Assembly (NCBI GenBank): GCA_009193035.1
Contig: SWDT01000020.1
Coordinates: forward strand, 124,001-188,000
Length of the DNA stretch: 64,000 nucleotides
From: Halicephalobus mephisto
Taxonomy: Eukaryota; Nematoda; Chromadorea; Rhabditida; Panagrolaimidae
Direction: 5' to 3'
The notes under the pieces are model-generated. The model had not been told where the DNA came from. It worked only from the letters and a program-made list of their open reading frames with translations, and did not search any database. The number at the start of each line of letters is the position of its first letter. Positions within the stretch are counted from its first letter, which is position 1. A program made the translations under genes and the position numbers. This document shows, one piece after another, positions 12,110 through 23,216 of this stretch.

Positions 12110-14272
12110 ATGACGGATTTCCTAATAAGACCTGTATTTGAGGACCTTCTGAAATCAGAAAAAAACAAAAAAAAAGAATCCAAAAAACCACTTGGGACGT
12201 GTGTGGACATGTGTCCGAAGGAAGAAATCGACTTCAGAATCAGAAATCACTTGATTCATCCGATGGAGACCAGCAATCCCTTCATCCAGATGAGGAGATC
12301 CGAGAGGAAAGCGGTTATCCAGAAAATGGTCAAAGAATATTCCCGGCCAGCTGCGAACAAAAAACTCAATTTGAAAAACGTTCGGACTTTTCCGACGTTA
12401 ATGGATACTGTAGACTACCTTCTCAGGTTCGTTGTTTTATTTTTATTTAAAAATATCATAATTAAAAAAAATATAATAATCCAAAATTTTTGAATTTCCC
12501 GCGCAAAGGAAGCGAGATGTGCGAAAATGGAAAAAACGGCAATGTATTACGAAATTAATTTTTTTAATTCAAATTTTATATTTTTTTGAATTTCCCGCGC
12601 AAAGGAAGCGAGATGTGCGAAAATGGAAAAAATGGCAATTACGAAATTAATTTTTTAAATTCAAATTTTATATTTTTTTGAACTTTAGAAATTAATCTTA
12701 AGACTGTTTTATAAATTTTGTTTTTATATTTTTTTGAATTTCCCGCGCAAAGAGCGAGATGTGCGAGAATGGAAAAAACGGCAATGTATTACGAAATTCA
12801 CCGACTTTTTAAAAAAGTTATTTCCGAAAATCCGTTTCGAAAGAAATTTATGGAAATTTTTAAATTTTGATTTGTTTAATATTGTAATTATTAACCTGAT
12901 TACAGTATATATGATAATCACCAAGATGATTCTCAATGGCTTCATGTTTATTCCTTCGTTTCTGACAGATTCCGGGCCATCAGACAGGACCTGATTGTTC
13001 AACAACTGAGTCCTCGCGAAATCGTCAAATTACTTGAACCAATGATTCCGTTTTATTTGAAAGCAAAAAAGAAATGCGAAAAATTAAACACATCTGCATA
13101 CGACAAGAAACTTCATAATTCTGAATTGGACGAATGTTTCTCCAGGTGGATATGTGCAGCAAATCAAGGAGCCGAAGTTGATCCTGATGTGAGTTTAAAG
13201 TTATCAGTACTTAGTTTTGTCAAAATTAACGATCAAAGTTTGAAATCGAATTTTAAGGTTGAAGTTCGAAGTCAAATTTTGAAATCGAAGTTCGAAATCA
13301 GAGTTCGAAATCAAATTTTAAGGTTGAAGTTTGAGATCGAAGTTTGAAATCAAATTTTGAAATCAAATTTTGAAATCAAATTTTAAGGTTGAGGTTCGAA
13401 GTCAAATTTTGAAATCAGAGTTCGAAGTTCAAAGTCAAATTTTGAAATTGAAGTTCGAAATCAGAGTTCGAAGTTGAAGTTCGAAATCAAAGTTGGGTTT
13501 TTCGTGTTGAGATACTACTTTGAATCATTTTGAATTTAAAAATCAAGTTTTATCGATTTTGATAAGACAGATTTTTGAAATGGAGAAATTCACAAATGTT
13601 GTCTTGACACGAAAACCAAAATTTTAACTCCGAATTTTGACCTTCAAATTTGATGAAAAAGAGATCGGAATTTTGTAGAATCTTTTAAAATTCAGAAATA
13701 TTTGAAAATTTTTATGATTCAATGACTTTCGAAATTTTTTATTTTAAAAATTCGTTTTGAGAAATTTCAAATTTTTAATTTTTAGATTACGAAAGCCTAT
13801 GTTTACTTCTATCTGGACAAAAACGGAACACCGTCGGAGATTCTGGAGACCTTTGGATGCACGAATCTGACTTCTGAGTTGATCGCGACATGTATTGACT
13901 TTTTTAATTTGAATCATTTTCGAATTTTTGAAACTTACAAAAAAATCGAAAAAGATTTTCAAAAGTAATTTTTTATTTTTTTAAATTTGTAATTTTTGAA
14001 TTTTTTTCAGATCGGCTCTCTGGACCCATTTCGGACATCTCAGATTAAAAACATTAGAAAATTTTAAATTTTGTTTTTCGGCGAAAAATATTTATTTTTC
14101 AACAGAAGAATTAAAAAAAATTTTAATTTTTAATTCGAAAAAAAATTTAGAATTAAGTTTAAACGATTTATTTTTAATAGAAAAAAATTTTCCTAATCAG
14201 TTATGTTTTGGAATTTTGAACATGAAAAAAATTAATCCAACATCCCTTGGAATTCACTGGTTTGATGATTGA
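12110..14272 (+). CDS. SAC3D1: SAC3/GANP-domain protein, SAC3D1-like
   Basis: Four exons (12110..12426, 12906..13188, 13786..13964, 14011..14272) encode 346 aa; human SAC3D1 is about 360. Hallmarks are GTCVDMCPKEE, KEYSRPAANKK, RTFPTLMDTVDYLL, SDRFRAIRQDLIVQQL and the C-terminal SALWTHFGHLRLKTLENF. The SAC3/GANP fold scaffolds mRNA-export (TREX-2) complexes; the short SAC3D1 subclass is linked to centrosome and spindle function in mammals. The ATG directly follows an acceptor-like GATTCTAG, consistent with trans-splicing. Introns 1 and 2 carry local repeats. Confidence 0.88.
12485..12790 (+). repeat. three local copies of the GCGCAA...GCGAG interspersed repeat in SAC3D1 intron 1
   Basis: TGAATTTCCCGCGCAAAG followed by GCGAGATGTGCGA and ATGGAAAAAACGGCAAT occurs at about 12492, 12592 and 12736. 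These copies are diverged relatives of the family found at 14.5, 14.7, 17, 24.7, 36.9 and 51 kb. Confidence 0.7.
13225..13510. repeat. tandem GAAGTTCGAAATC-type repeat in SAC3D1 intron 2
   Basis: Variants of TTGAAGTTCGAAATCAAATT recur every 15-25 bp. The complement resembles the GAACTTTGAAGTC array at 15.7-16.0 kb, so the two arrays may be related. Confidence 0.65.
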
Positions 14273-15196
14273 TCTCCAAATATGTAAATTTAAAAAAAAA
14301 TATTTAAAAATTTTTTTAATTTAAAAAATTTTAAAAAATCTTGTTGATTGAATTAAAAATATATTATTTATGATGTGGAAAAATTTCGAATTATAAAATA
14401 ATAAATTTTTTCAAAATAATGTGAATTGATAATTCTGGAAATTTAAGAAATAAATTGTGTATTTTATTAGAGATTTTTGAATTCGCGCGCAGGGGCGAGT
14501 GGAAGCAGAAAAGTGGAAAATCTGGCAAATTCGGTTCGAAACTGATTCGCTGTTTCCACGCGCACTTTTTACCTAAATTTTTAACTTTCTAGAAAATCCT
14601 AAAATTTCTTTTTTAACTTTTTAGAAAATGTTAGAAATTGATGTTAAGACAATTTCACAGAAAGTTTTTATAATTTACTTTTGGAATTTTTGAACTCCCG
14701 CGCAAGAGCGAGTGGAAGTACAAAAGTGGTAAATCTGGCAATTTGTTGAAATCAACTCGCACTGTCTTGACTCGCATTCTTTTCTTATTCTTTTTACCTA
14801 AATTTTAAAACTTCCCAAAATCTTGCGTTTTATTTTTAAGAAAATCCAAAAATTCTTCTCGAGACAAGCTCGTACGAAATTTAAGTTTTTATAATATTTT
14901 TAAAATTAAAAAATAATAAATCTGGCAAGTTTTTTTAAAGTTTATTTTTTATTTTTACCTAAATTCTGAAACTTTTAAAAATTCGTAATAAAATTTATTT
15001 TTGATTTTTTATAATAACGGATTCAAGTTTCCAATTTTCTGCTTGTTTTTCGTTTTTTCAGTAAAAACTGGCCAAAAAGAAAACATTACGAAATCGTTGA
15101 AGAAAAGCAAACCTGAATTTCCCAAGTTTTGTTTATATAAAACATTTTTGGATTTTTTATTTCCAAAAAAATTCGATTTTGAAAAATTTATTAAAA
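14273..15196. repeat. spacer with two copies of the GCGCAAGAGCGAGTGG interspersed repeat
   Basis: No gene is visible here. Copies begin near 14477 (GAATTCGCGCGCAGGGGCGA) and 14687 (GAACTCCCGCGCAAGAGCGA). The second copy, about 14687-14900, is nearly identical in reverse complement to 24600-24815 inside a P-glycoprotein intron. The rest is AT-rich. Confidence 0.75.
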
Positions 15197-16119
15197 ATGG
15201 ATCAACAGCAAAAATCCAAATGTCCCTGTGGCAAGGACGACAGTGGATGCCAGACTACGCCTTGTGATCAGAAAGGTAAGTCATCTGAATCCAGACTCGC
15301 CAAAGTTGACGATCAAAGTTCAAACTCGAAATTTGAACTTTTCGTGTTGAGACAACATTCATGAATTTTCCTATTTTAAAAAGCTCTCTCGCTCAAATTG
15401 ACAGAATTTGATATCTGGATTTTCCAAATAGAAACACGACCGGAAAGTTCTATCTTGGGCCGAAAATTCCAAAATTGAACTCTGCTACATGTCATCAAAG
15501 TTGATAGTCAAAGTTCGAAATCAAAGTTAGATTTTTCGTGCTAAGACATCACTTTTGAATTAATTTGAATTCGAAAAATTTAAATATCTTTAAAATACCA
15601 AGTTGACTAAGGTAGGTTTTTGAAAAGAAAGAATCCAAAAATGCTGTCTTACCACGAAAAGTTAAAATTCTAAATTCCAACTTTGAAGTCGAACTTTGAT
15701 GCTGAAGTTTGACTTCTAACTTCGATGTTGAACTTTGAAGTCGAACTTTAAAGTCGAACTTTGATGCTGAACTTTGACGTCGAATTTTGATGTTGAACTT
15801 TGACTTTCAACTTCGATGTTGAACTTTGAAGTCGAACTTCGATATTGAACTTTGACCCAACTTTGAAGTCGAACTTTGACGTCGAACTTCAATGTTGAAC
15901 TTTGACTTCTAACTTTGATGCTAAAGTTTGACTTCTAACTTCGGTGTTGAACTTTGACCCAACTTTGATATCGAACTTTGACTCTCAATTTTGACTTCCA
16001 ACTTTAACCATCAAATTTAATGAAAGAAAACATTGGATTTTTAAATTTCTAATAAGCAGTTTTCAGGAAATCAGTCATGTCAAGAAAAATCTGAATGTTG
16101 TGGAGAAAAGAAAAAATAA
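15197..16119 (+). CDS. very small Cys-rich protein, possibly metal-binding
   Basis: Two exons (15197..15275 and 16067..16119), joined by a canonical GTAAGT...TTTTCAG intron, encode 43 aa: 26 codons plus one base, then 17 more codons and a stop. Seven Cys lie in CPC, C, C, C and CC groupings, with many Lys, Gln, Asp and Ser and no hydrophobic core or signal peptide. The composition recalls metallothioneins, but I see no match to a particular one. The exons stand out from the AT-rich surroundings by their GC content. The intron is filled by a short tandem repeat. Protein status is plausible, not proven. Confidence 0.5.
15690..16020. repeat. GAACTTTGA-type short tandem repeat in an intron
   Basis: Variants of GTCGAACTTTGATGTTGAAC recur about every 16-18 bp through most of the intron of the small Cys-rich gene. 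Confidence 0.75.
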
Positions 16120-16199
16120 TCTACCATTATCCTCGGATTAATCATCAATGAATAATTCTTTTGTAATTTTTAACATGTTCTTACTTATGATTTCATAGT

Positions 16200-16560
16200 A
16201 TTTTGAAAATTTAATAAATTAAAAAAATTTAGAATTTTCTAACTTTTTTAAAATTTATATAAAATTAAAGGTTTTATTTTTTTAAAATTTAGATAAAATT
16301 AAAAATTTTACTTTTTTTTAATTTTAAGAAATTTGAAAATTTTATTTTTTTTAAATTTATATAAAATTAAAGATTTTATTTTTTAAAAATTTAGATAAAC
16401 TTAAAAATTTTACTTTTTTTGATTTAGATAAAATTAAAGATTTTATTTTTTAAAAATTTAGATAAACTTAAAAATTTTACTTTTTTTAAATTTTAAGAAA
16501 TTTGAAATTTTTATTTTTTTTATTTAAGAAATTTTCGATTTTTTTAAAAATAAATTTGTA
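16200..16560. repeat. AT-rich tandem repeat, about 58-bp unit
   Basis: Copies of TTTAGATAAAATTAAAGATT and TTTTACTTTTTTT alternate downstream of the small Cys-rich gene. No coding signal. Confidence 0.6.
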
Positions 16561-16672
16561 TAAACTTTAATGTTTGTAATTTTGTAATTATGCAATTACT
16601 ACTTTATACCGGATGAATAATACATGAGCTTTGAGTTGGATATAATTGATAAAAAATATTTTTGCGGGCGTC

Positions 16673-16686
16673 GTTGCCATGGGAAG
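16673..16686. promoter_or_regulatory. X-box-like (RFX/DAF-19) site
   Basis: GTTGCCATGGGAAG matches 13 of 14 positions of the nematode X-box consensus (GTTRCCATRGNAAC). It lies about 145 bp before the start codon at 16830, inside a GC-richer island (16665-16745), where X-boxes of ciliary genes normally sit. A single site match is weak evidence on its own. Confidence 0.35.
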
Positions 16687-16829
16687 AGACAATTCCGTCA
16701 GGAAAGCGGCCAGAGCCAAGTGTAGGAGTTGCCCTCAAGGAAACTAGTCATTGATGAAGAAATCGATTATCAGATATATTTTTTTCGTTTTGAAAAATTT
16801 TTAATTTTTTTAAATATTACGGTAGAATT

Positions 16830-18251
16830 ATGAAACAATATTCTTCGACTCCTTCGAATTTTTGTGGTTGTTTGACGGCGATTGAACATCATTGTTTGGG
16901 ATTTACTGCGAGATTAGACAGGTAATTTTTTTAATTTAAAAGTATTATCCCTAAGAAATAATTATTTGCAATTTTCGAATTCGCGCGCAAGAGCGAGTGG
17001 AAGCAGAAAAGTGGAAAATCTGGCAAATTCGGTTTGAAACCGACTCGCTGTTTCCACGCGTTTTTACCTAAATTTTTAACTTTCTAGAAAATCCTAAAAT
17101 TTCTTTTTTAACTTTTTAGAAAATGTTAGAAATTGATGTTAAGACAATTTCACAGAAAGTTTTTATAACTTACTTTTGGGATTTTTGAACTCCCGTGCGA
17201 GAGCGAGTGGAAGTACAAAAGTGGTAAATCTGGCAAATTTGGTTTCGAAATCGACTTCTTCCCTTACTTGAATTTTAAAAATTTTAGAAATTTAAATTTT
17301 TACAACGATATAGATGTTAGTAGTTTTTGAATTCGCGCGCAAGAGCGAGTGGAAGTACAAAAGTGGTAAATCTGGCAAATTTGGTTTCGAAATCGACTCT
17401 CGTTTCGCTCGCGTTTTTTCCTACTTTTTTCAAACCAAAGTTATTAAAAAATTTCAAAAATTCGTGCCAAACAATTTTGCAAAAATTTTGTTTTTGATAT
17501 TTATATTATTATTTCGTAACTAGTTAAGTATTGCAGTCCACCGCAGATTGATTCATTGAGACACGATTCTGAACTCGGAAGGCTGACTTACACGATTTCG
17601 ATCTTGGCCATGTTCGCCGGGATCATAGTTCTTCTGATGGTCAGATCCATCAAAAGATCAAAGTCCACCATCGAAGTCGAAGCTTTACTTGACGCTATGA
17701 GGTTCCGCGAAGAACTGGATCTTCAGCAACGTCAGAAAAGACGCCTTCAGAAGGCGAAGAACAAAGTGACGGCTTGGTTGACGAAGAACAACGGCAAACT
17801 TTGGTCCAGTAGTCCTCAAATAATTCTACCGTCGAATCGTCAGAATTCTGTCCAATCTTCTGGATCTTTTATTCCGGAAATTATAATTTCGAATACCGAA
17901 GAATCCGGTCCCAGAAGACAGAATTCTTACACACCTTCACTTAGTCTTATATATGATTTTGATCAAAGTAGAAAAAATTCAACTTTTAGTGATATTTCTG
18001 GAAATTCGGATTTTTTTCAAATTGGAGAAAATTTCGAAATTGAAGCCGAATACAAGGCCGCAAGACAGCGATCCGCCAGCAGAGCTGACACGGGAGAAAG
18101 CTCCGCCAGTGCTCCCCCTGCGGCACTTTATGCAATTGAAAATGTAAAAGAAAAAAGTAAACTTCCGCTCAGGCATTCTTCTACATCATCGTTGTCTCCA
18201 GGAACGAATCGTCATCATCTTGTTCACGAAAAAAACATCGACATCGGATGA
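16830..18251 (+). CDS. single-pass membrane protein, tandem paralogue A (possibly KCNE/MiRP-like)
   Basis: Two exons (16830..16921 and 17537..18251) encode 268 aa. One strongly hydrophobic segment (residues about 47-66, LTYTISILAMFAGIIVLLMV) is followed by RSIKRSK and then a basic amphipathic stretch with LLDAMRFREEL and RRLQKAKNKVTAWL. There is no signal peptide. The cytoplasmic tail is rich in Ser, Glu and Arg. The gene at 21413 shares the same order of features and is clearly its paralogue. A short extracellular part, one helix and a charged RSxK end resemble KCNE potassium-channel accessory subunits (nematode MPS proteins), but this is inference from architecture. The intron carries three copies of the GCGCAAGAGCGAG repeat. 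Confidence 0.65.
16970..17425 (+). repeat. three copies of the GCGCAAGAGCGAGTGG interspersed repeat
   Basis: Copies start near 16977, 17188 and 17326 in the intron of paralogue A. Each has CGCGCAAGAGCGAGTGGAAG or a close variant, followed by AAAGTGG(A/T)AAATCTGGCAAATT. Confidence 0.8.
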
Positions 18252-18279
18252 AGCAGTTTGTATTATTTTTTGAAGATTT

Positions 18280-21200
18280 TATTTTTAAAAATAAAACTAA
18301 AAATTTTATTGAAAACAAATTTTTTAGATTAAATTCTGAAAATTTGCATAAAATTTTGGAAAATAAAAGTAAAAATTTTATTGAAAACAAATTTTTTAGA
18401 TTAAATTTTGATTTTTAAAAAATTCTGAAAATTTGCATAAAGTTTTGAAAAATTTTATTTTTAAAAATAAAACTAAAAATTTTATTGAAGACGAATTTTT
18501 TAAATTAATTTTTGATATTTAAAAAATTGTGAAAATTTGCATAAAATTTTGAAGATTTTAATTTTAAAATAAAAAAATGAAATTTTGTGGAATCATCTAG
18601 AATCCTGTGAGGATTCTTATACTCACTTAAAAACCAAGATTCTGGGATTTTCTACAGTACCCTAAAAATTCCCTTCAAGACAATTTTTTTTAAATTTCAT
18701 TTTTTAATTTTTAGAATAAAAAATTTAAATTTTGTCGAATCATCTAGAATCCAGTGAAGACATTAAAAATAACCTAAAAAACAAGATTCTGAAATCTTCT
18801 ACAATACCCTAAAAATTCCCTTCAAGACAATTTAAAAATTTTTAATTTTTAAAATAAAAAATTAAAATTTTGTGGAATCATCTAGAATCCAGTGAGGATT
18901 CTTATACTCACTTAAAAACCAAGATTCTGGGATTTTCTACAGTACCCTAAAAATTCCCTTCAAGACAATTTAAAAATTTTTAATTTTTAAAATAAAAAAT
19001 TGAAATTTTGTGGAATCATCTAGAATCCAGTGGAAGGAATTAAAAATAACCTAAAAAACAAGATTCTGAAGTCTTCTACAGTACTCTAAAAATTCCCTTC
19101 AAGACAATTTTTTTTAAATTTTTTATTTCCAAAATAAAAAATCCAAATTTTGTGGAAACTTTTTTGAATCAACATCCAAAATTAAAAGTTTTTGAATCTT
19201 TAAAAAGTTCTCAAAACTCGTGTCCAGATAATTTTAAAGTACATTAATTTTTGACCTTTTAATCAGAATTTCTTTGGTTTTTGACATCTGGAATTTTTGC
19301 AAATTTAGTTCACAATTCTGAAATCATTGAAAATTTTCAGAATTCAGTGGAGGATTCTGAAATTTTTAAAATTTTTATGAGTTTTATAGAATCGTGGGAA
19401 TTTTCAGAACTCAGTGGAGGATTCTGAAGCTTTCTGGAATCTCCTAAAAGTTATTAAAGAATTCTGAAATCCAGTGGAAATTTCTGAAGCCTTCTGGGAT
19501 CTTCTAGAAGATTCTGAAGCTTTCTGGAATCTCCTAAAAGTTGTTAAAGAATTCTGAAATCCTGAGAAAATTTCTGAAGTTTTCTGGAATTTCCTAAAAG
19601 TTACTAAAGAATTCTGAAATCCAGTGGAAATTTCTGAAGCCTTCTGGGATCTTCTAGAAATTTCTGAAGCTTTCTGGAATTTCCTAAAAGTTACTAAAGA
19701 ATTCTGAAATCCTGAGAAAATTTCTGAGGCCTTCTGGAATCTTCTAGAAGATTCTGAAGCTTTCTGGAATTTCCTAAAAGTTACTAAAAAATTCTGAAAT
19801 CCTATGGAAATTTCTGAAGCTTTCTGGGATCTCCTAAAAGTTACTAAAGAATTCTGAAATCTTGTGGAAATTTCTGAAGCCTTCTAGGATCTTCTAGAAG
19901 ATTTCTGAAGCTTTCTGGAATTTCTTAAAAGTTACTAAAGAATTCTGAAATCCTATGGAAATTTCTGAAAATTTCGAAAATTTATCAGAAATTTTTGAAA
20001 TTCTGTAGACGATTCTGAAGCCTTCTGAAAGATTTTAGAAATTTTTGAAAAATTCTAAAATCCAGTGGAGGATTCTGAATTTTTCTGGAATATGCCAAAA
20101 TTTTCTTCAACCTTCTCAAATTTCCTAATTCTTAAAAAAGTTCAGAATTCAATGAAAATTCCGAAAAATCCAATAATTTAAAATTTTTAAAATTTAATTT
20201 AAATTTTTTTTAAATTTTCTAAATTTCTGTTTTTAAAAAGTTTAAAATTTAGAAATTTGAAAATTTTTGAATTTTTAAGTTTTTAGAAAATTCGTGTTGA
20301 GGTAATTTTTTAATTTTAAAAATAATTTTTTTTTAATTTTAAAAATAACTTTTTTTTTAATTTTATAACTTTTTTAAAATTTTATAATTTTTTTTTAATT
20401 TTAAAAATAATTTTTTTAAATTTTATAATTTTTTTATGGGAAAATGAAGGCGTTCCTGCCGTTCACCACGGCAACGGGATGCTCGTCAGTGGAGGCCCGT
20501 TTTTCCTTCGACTGGCCTGCAACCGAGCTTCCTCCCACGAAAATTTTTGTTTTTTTGTCTTTGTAAATAATTTTCATTTTTTTTAAATTTAAATTAAAAA
20601 TTTTAAAATCAATTCAGGTTGAATAAATTTGTGATTTTTCGATTACTTGTGAGAATTTCGAAATATACCCATTCATGCCCTGAGGGCACACAGGAAGTCA
20701 AGTACCTTAGAGTGCCTCAATTTAGAAATTTCGCGTTTTTAAAGAAATGAATCGATGAAAAATTGCGTAATAGTGCAAATTCGAAATTACTGTAGCTTAC
20801 TGTAGTTTCTAACAAGTTTCTGAAAATTCCCGTTGAGACAATTTAAAAATTTTTAATTTTAAAAATAAAAGTAAAAATTTTGTGGAATTTTTCAGAATCC
20901 AGTGAAGACTTTAAGAATAATCTAAAAACCAAGATTCTGAAGTCTTCTACAGTACTCTAAAAATTCCCGTTGAGACAATTTTTAAAAATTTAATTTTAAA
21001 AATAAAAGTAAAAATTTTGTGGAATTTTCCAGAATTTAGTAGATTCTTACACTTACCTAAAAACCAAGATTCTGGGATTTTCTACAGTACTCTAAAAATT
21101 CCCGTTGAGATAATTACAAAAAAATTTAATTTTTAAAATAAAAAATTAAAATTTTGTGGAATCTTCCAGAATCCAGTGAAGACTTTAAGAATAACCTAAA

Positions 21201-21300
21201 AACCAAGATTTTGAAGTCTTCTACAGTACTCTAAAAATTCCCCTTAAGATAACTTGAAAAATTTTTAATTTTATAAATCTATAATTTTCGAACGAAAATT
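18280..21300. repeat. satellite-like tandem arrays between the two membrane-protein paralogues
   Basis: There is no gene across 3 kb. 18280-18560 has about 90-bp AT-rich units. 18590-19160 and 20820-21260 share units of about 120 bp with TGGAATCATCTAGAATCCAG and TCTACAGTACTCTAAAAATT. 19330-20100 has 60- to 120-bp units with AAATTTCTGAAGCTTTCTGG and CCTAAAAGTTACTAAAGAAT. One GC-rich island (about 20445-20545) interrupts the arrays; it contains a 40-codon open frame from 20454 and an 11/14 X-box-like match on the minus strand at 20462-20475. Confidence 0.75.
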
Positions 21301-21412
21301 TAAAACTTCGAATTTTAGACTTTTCTAACAACTTCTAGAAATTCTCCTCGGGATATTTCCGAAAAAGTACTTTCCAGATTTTCACCATAATTATTACAGT
21401 AATTGCAGAAGA

Positions 21413-22805
21413 ATGTCCTCTTCGGCTTACCCCCAGATTTCGCAAATCCTGATGACCGCGAGTCGGAACTGCAGACAAGAATGTCCCGATTGCACCAAAC
21501 AGCTCAAAGCAGTCGTTTATCACATCAACAAACAAATTTGGAACGCTACAGAAAACGATTTTTACAGACAGATTTCTGGCGATCTGTATACTGTAGTTAT
21601 GTTGTGCATTTTCGCCACGATTATTTTGCTTCTGATGATCAGAGCCATCAAACCCAGCGAATCCGTCGACGACCAAGTCAGTAATTGTTTAAAAATAAAA
21701 AAAAATAATTTTCTATTTTTAAAATTTATTTTTTAATTTTTAAGATTTATTTTTTATCTTAAAATAATTTTCTATTTTTAAAATTTATTTTCTATTTAAC
21801 AATTTATTTTTTACGAAATAGTCTCGACACGAATTTTCAGAATTTTAGAGACTTTTTGGAATTTTTTATTTTAAATAATAATTTTCAATTTTGGAAATTT
21901 TTAAGGAATTCTGGAAGGTTTCAGAATCACTTTGGATTCTGGAAAATTCGGAATTTAAATTTTAAAAGGTTTCAGAATCTTACTTTGGATTCTGAAAGAT
22001 TACAAAAAATCCCAGAAGACTAATACAAATTTCTGAATTTTTCTAAATTCTGGAAGATTCGAAAAAGATTCTGCATCTTGATTTAGATTCTGGAAGAACT
22101 CTGAATTTTTCATTGAATTCTGGAAGATTAGGAACCTTGAATTCTGGAAGGTTTCTGAATCTTGATTTAGATTCTGGAAGGTTTCAGAATTTTCATTGAA
22201 TTCTAGAAGATTAGGAACCTTGACTTTAATTCTGAAAGATTCCAAAAAATCCCAGAAAACTAGAAAAATTCAGAAATTTTTATTAAATTTTTTTAATTTC
22301 GAAAATTTCCATTAAATTTTTTTAATTTTTTTAATTTCGAAAATTTTCCAAAAAATGAATATTGTTTAATTAATAAATTTAGGTAACAATTTTGTTGAAT
22401 TCTATGAGAGTAAGATGTGAATTCGAGAACAACGCCAGACAAAAAAAGAAACTTCGAGAAGCCAAAAGAAAAGCCCAAAAATGGCTCTCAGAAGCTAAAG
22501 CTAAATCAGTAAAAAAACTTTCATTTTCTGGAAGTTTTAGAAATCGATCAACATCTGATTCTGATACTGTAAATAAAGAAAAACTTTCATTACAATCAAA
22601 TCCAATTCCATCAAGACAAATAAAACCAATAGCTCAAAGAGCCTCAAGCTACCAGTTTCTCCCCGAAATCGTGGTCACGACCAGTCATCAGCCACAGCCC
22701 CAGGAGTCGACCCAAAGCAGCCGGAATTGCAGTCGAGCCTCATCCAGTCCCAGTTACGATGACATCAGCCAAGAATCAGGAAAAGAAGTTTACAATCTAG
22801 TCTAG
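21413..22805 (+). CDS. single-pass membrane protein, tandem paralogue B (possibly KCNE/MiRP-like)
   Basis: Two exons (21413..21676 and 22383..22805) encode 228 aa. The extracellular part carries Cys20, Cys24 and Cys27 and an N-glycosylation sequon NAT at residues 44-46. One helix follows (about 59-76, LYTVVMLCIFATIILLLM), then RAIKPS and a basic stretch LLNSMRVRCEF and KKLREAKRKAQKWL that aligns with paralogue A. The tail is Ser-rich. An acceptor-like ATTGCAG ends four bases before the ATG. The intron position just after the helix differs from paralogue A, where it precedes the helix. KCNE likeness is inferred from architecture only. Confidence 0.65.
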
Positions 22806-22950
22806 GATACTGTAATACAGTAATATTTTAATACTGTAATACAGTAATATTCTAATACTGTAATACTGTAACACAGTAATATTCTAATACTGTAACACTG
22901 TAATACAGTAATATTCTAATACTGTAACACTGTAATACAGTAATAAAAAA
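22806..22950. repeat. TACTGTAATACAGTAATATT tandem repeat
   Basis: Four to five units of 30-40 bp begin directly at the stop codon of paralogue B. TACTGTA and TACAGTA are near-inverted, so transcripts could fold. The rest to 23216 is the shared 3' space of two convergent genes. Confidence 0.75.
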
Positions 22951-23216
22951 ATATTTATTATTTAAAGATTCTGAAAAATTCCAAATTTTCTAAAATCAAA
23001 TAAGACTTCGAATTTCTCCAACGTCATCTGGAAACTTCTGAAACTTTCTACAATTCTATAGAAACCTTCAGAATCCAACTTCTCAAGCTTTTGAAAATCC
23101 CACAGAAGCTTCTACAATTTTAGAGAAATCTTTACAATAATGAAAAACATTGCATTTTAGAAAACTCCGAAACGTCTATATAGTTTTTTACAACAATATG
23201 ATTTTTATTTTTTGAT

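Noticed and set aside
20454..20575. A 40-codon open frame in the GC-rich island between the membrane-protein paralogues
   Set aside because: Short, ends in T-rich sequence, no splice sites or family; kept only as a note in the spacer annotation.
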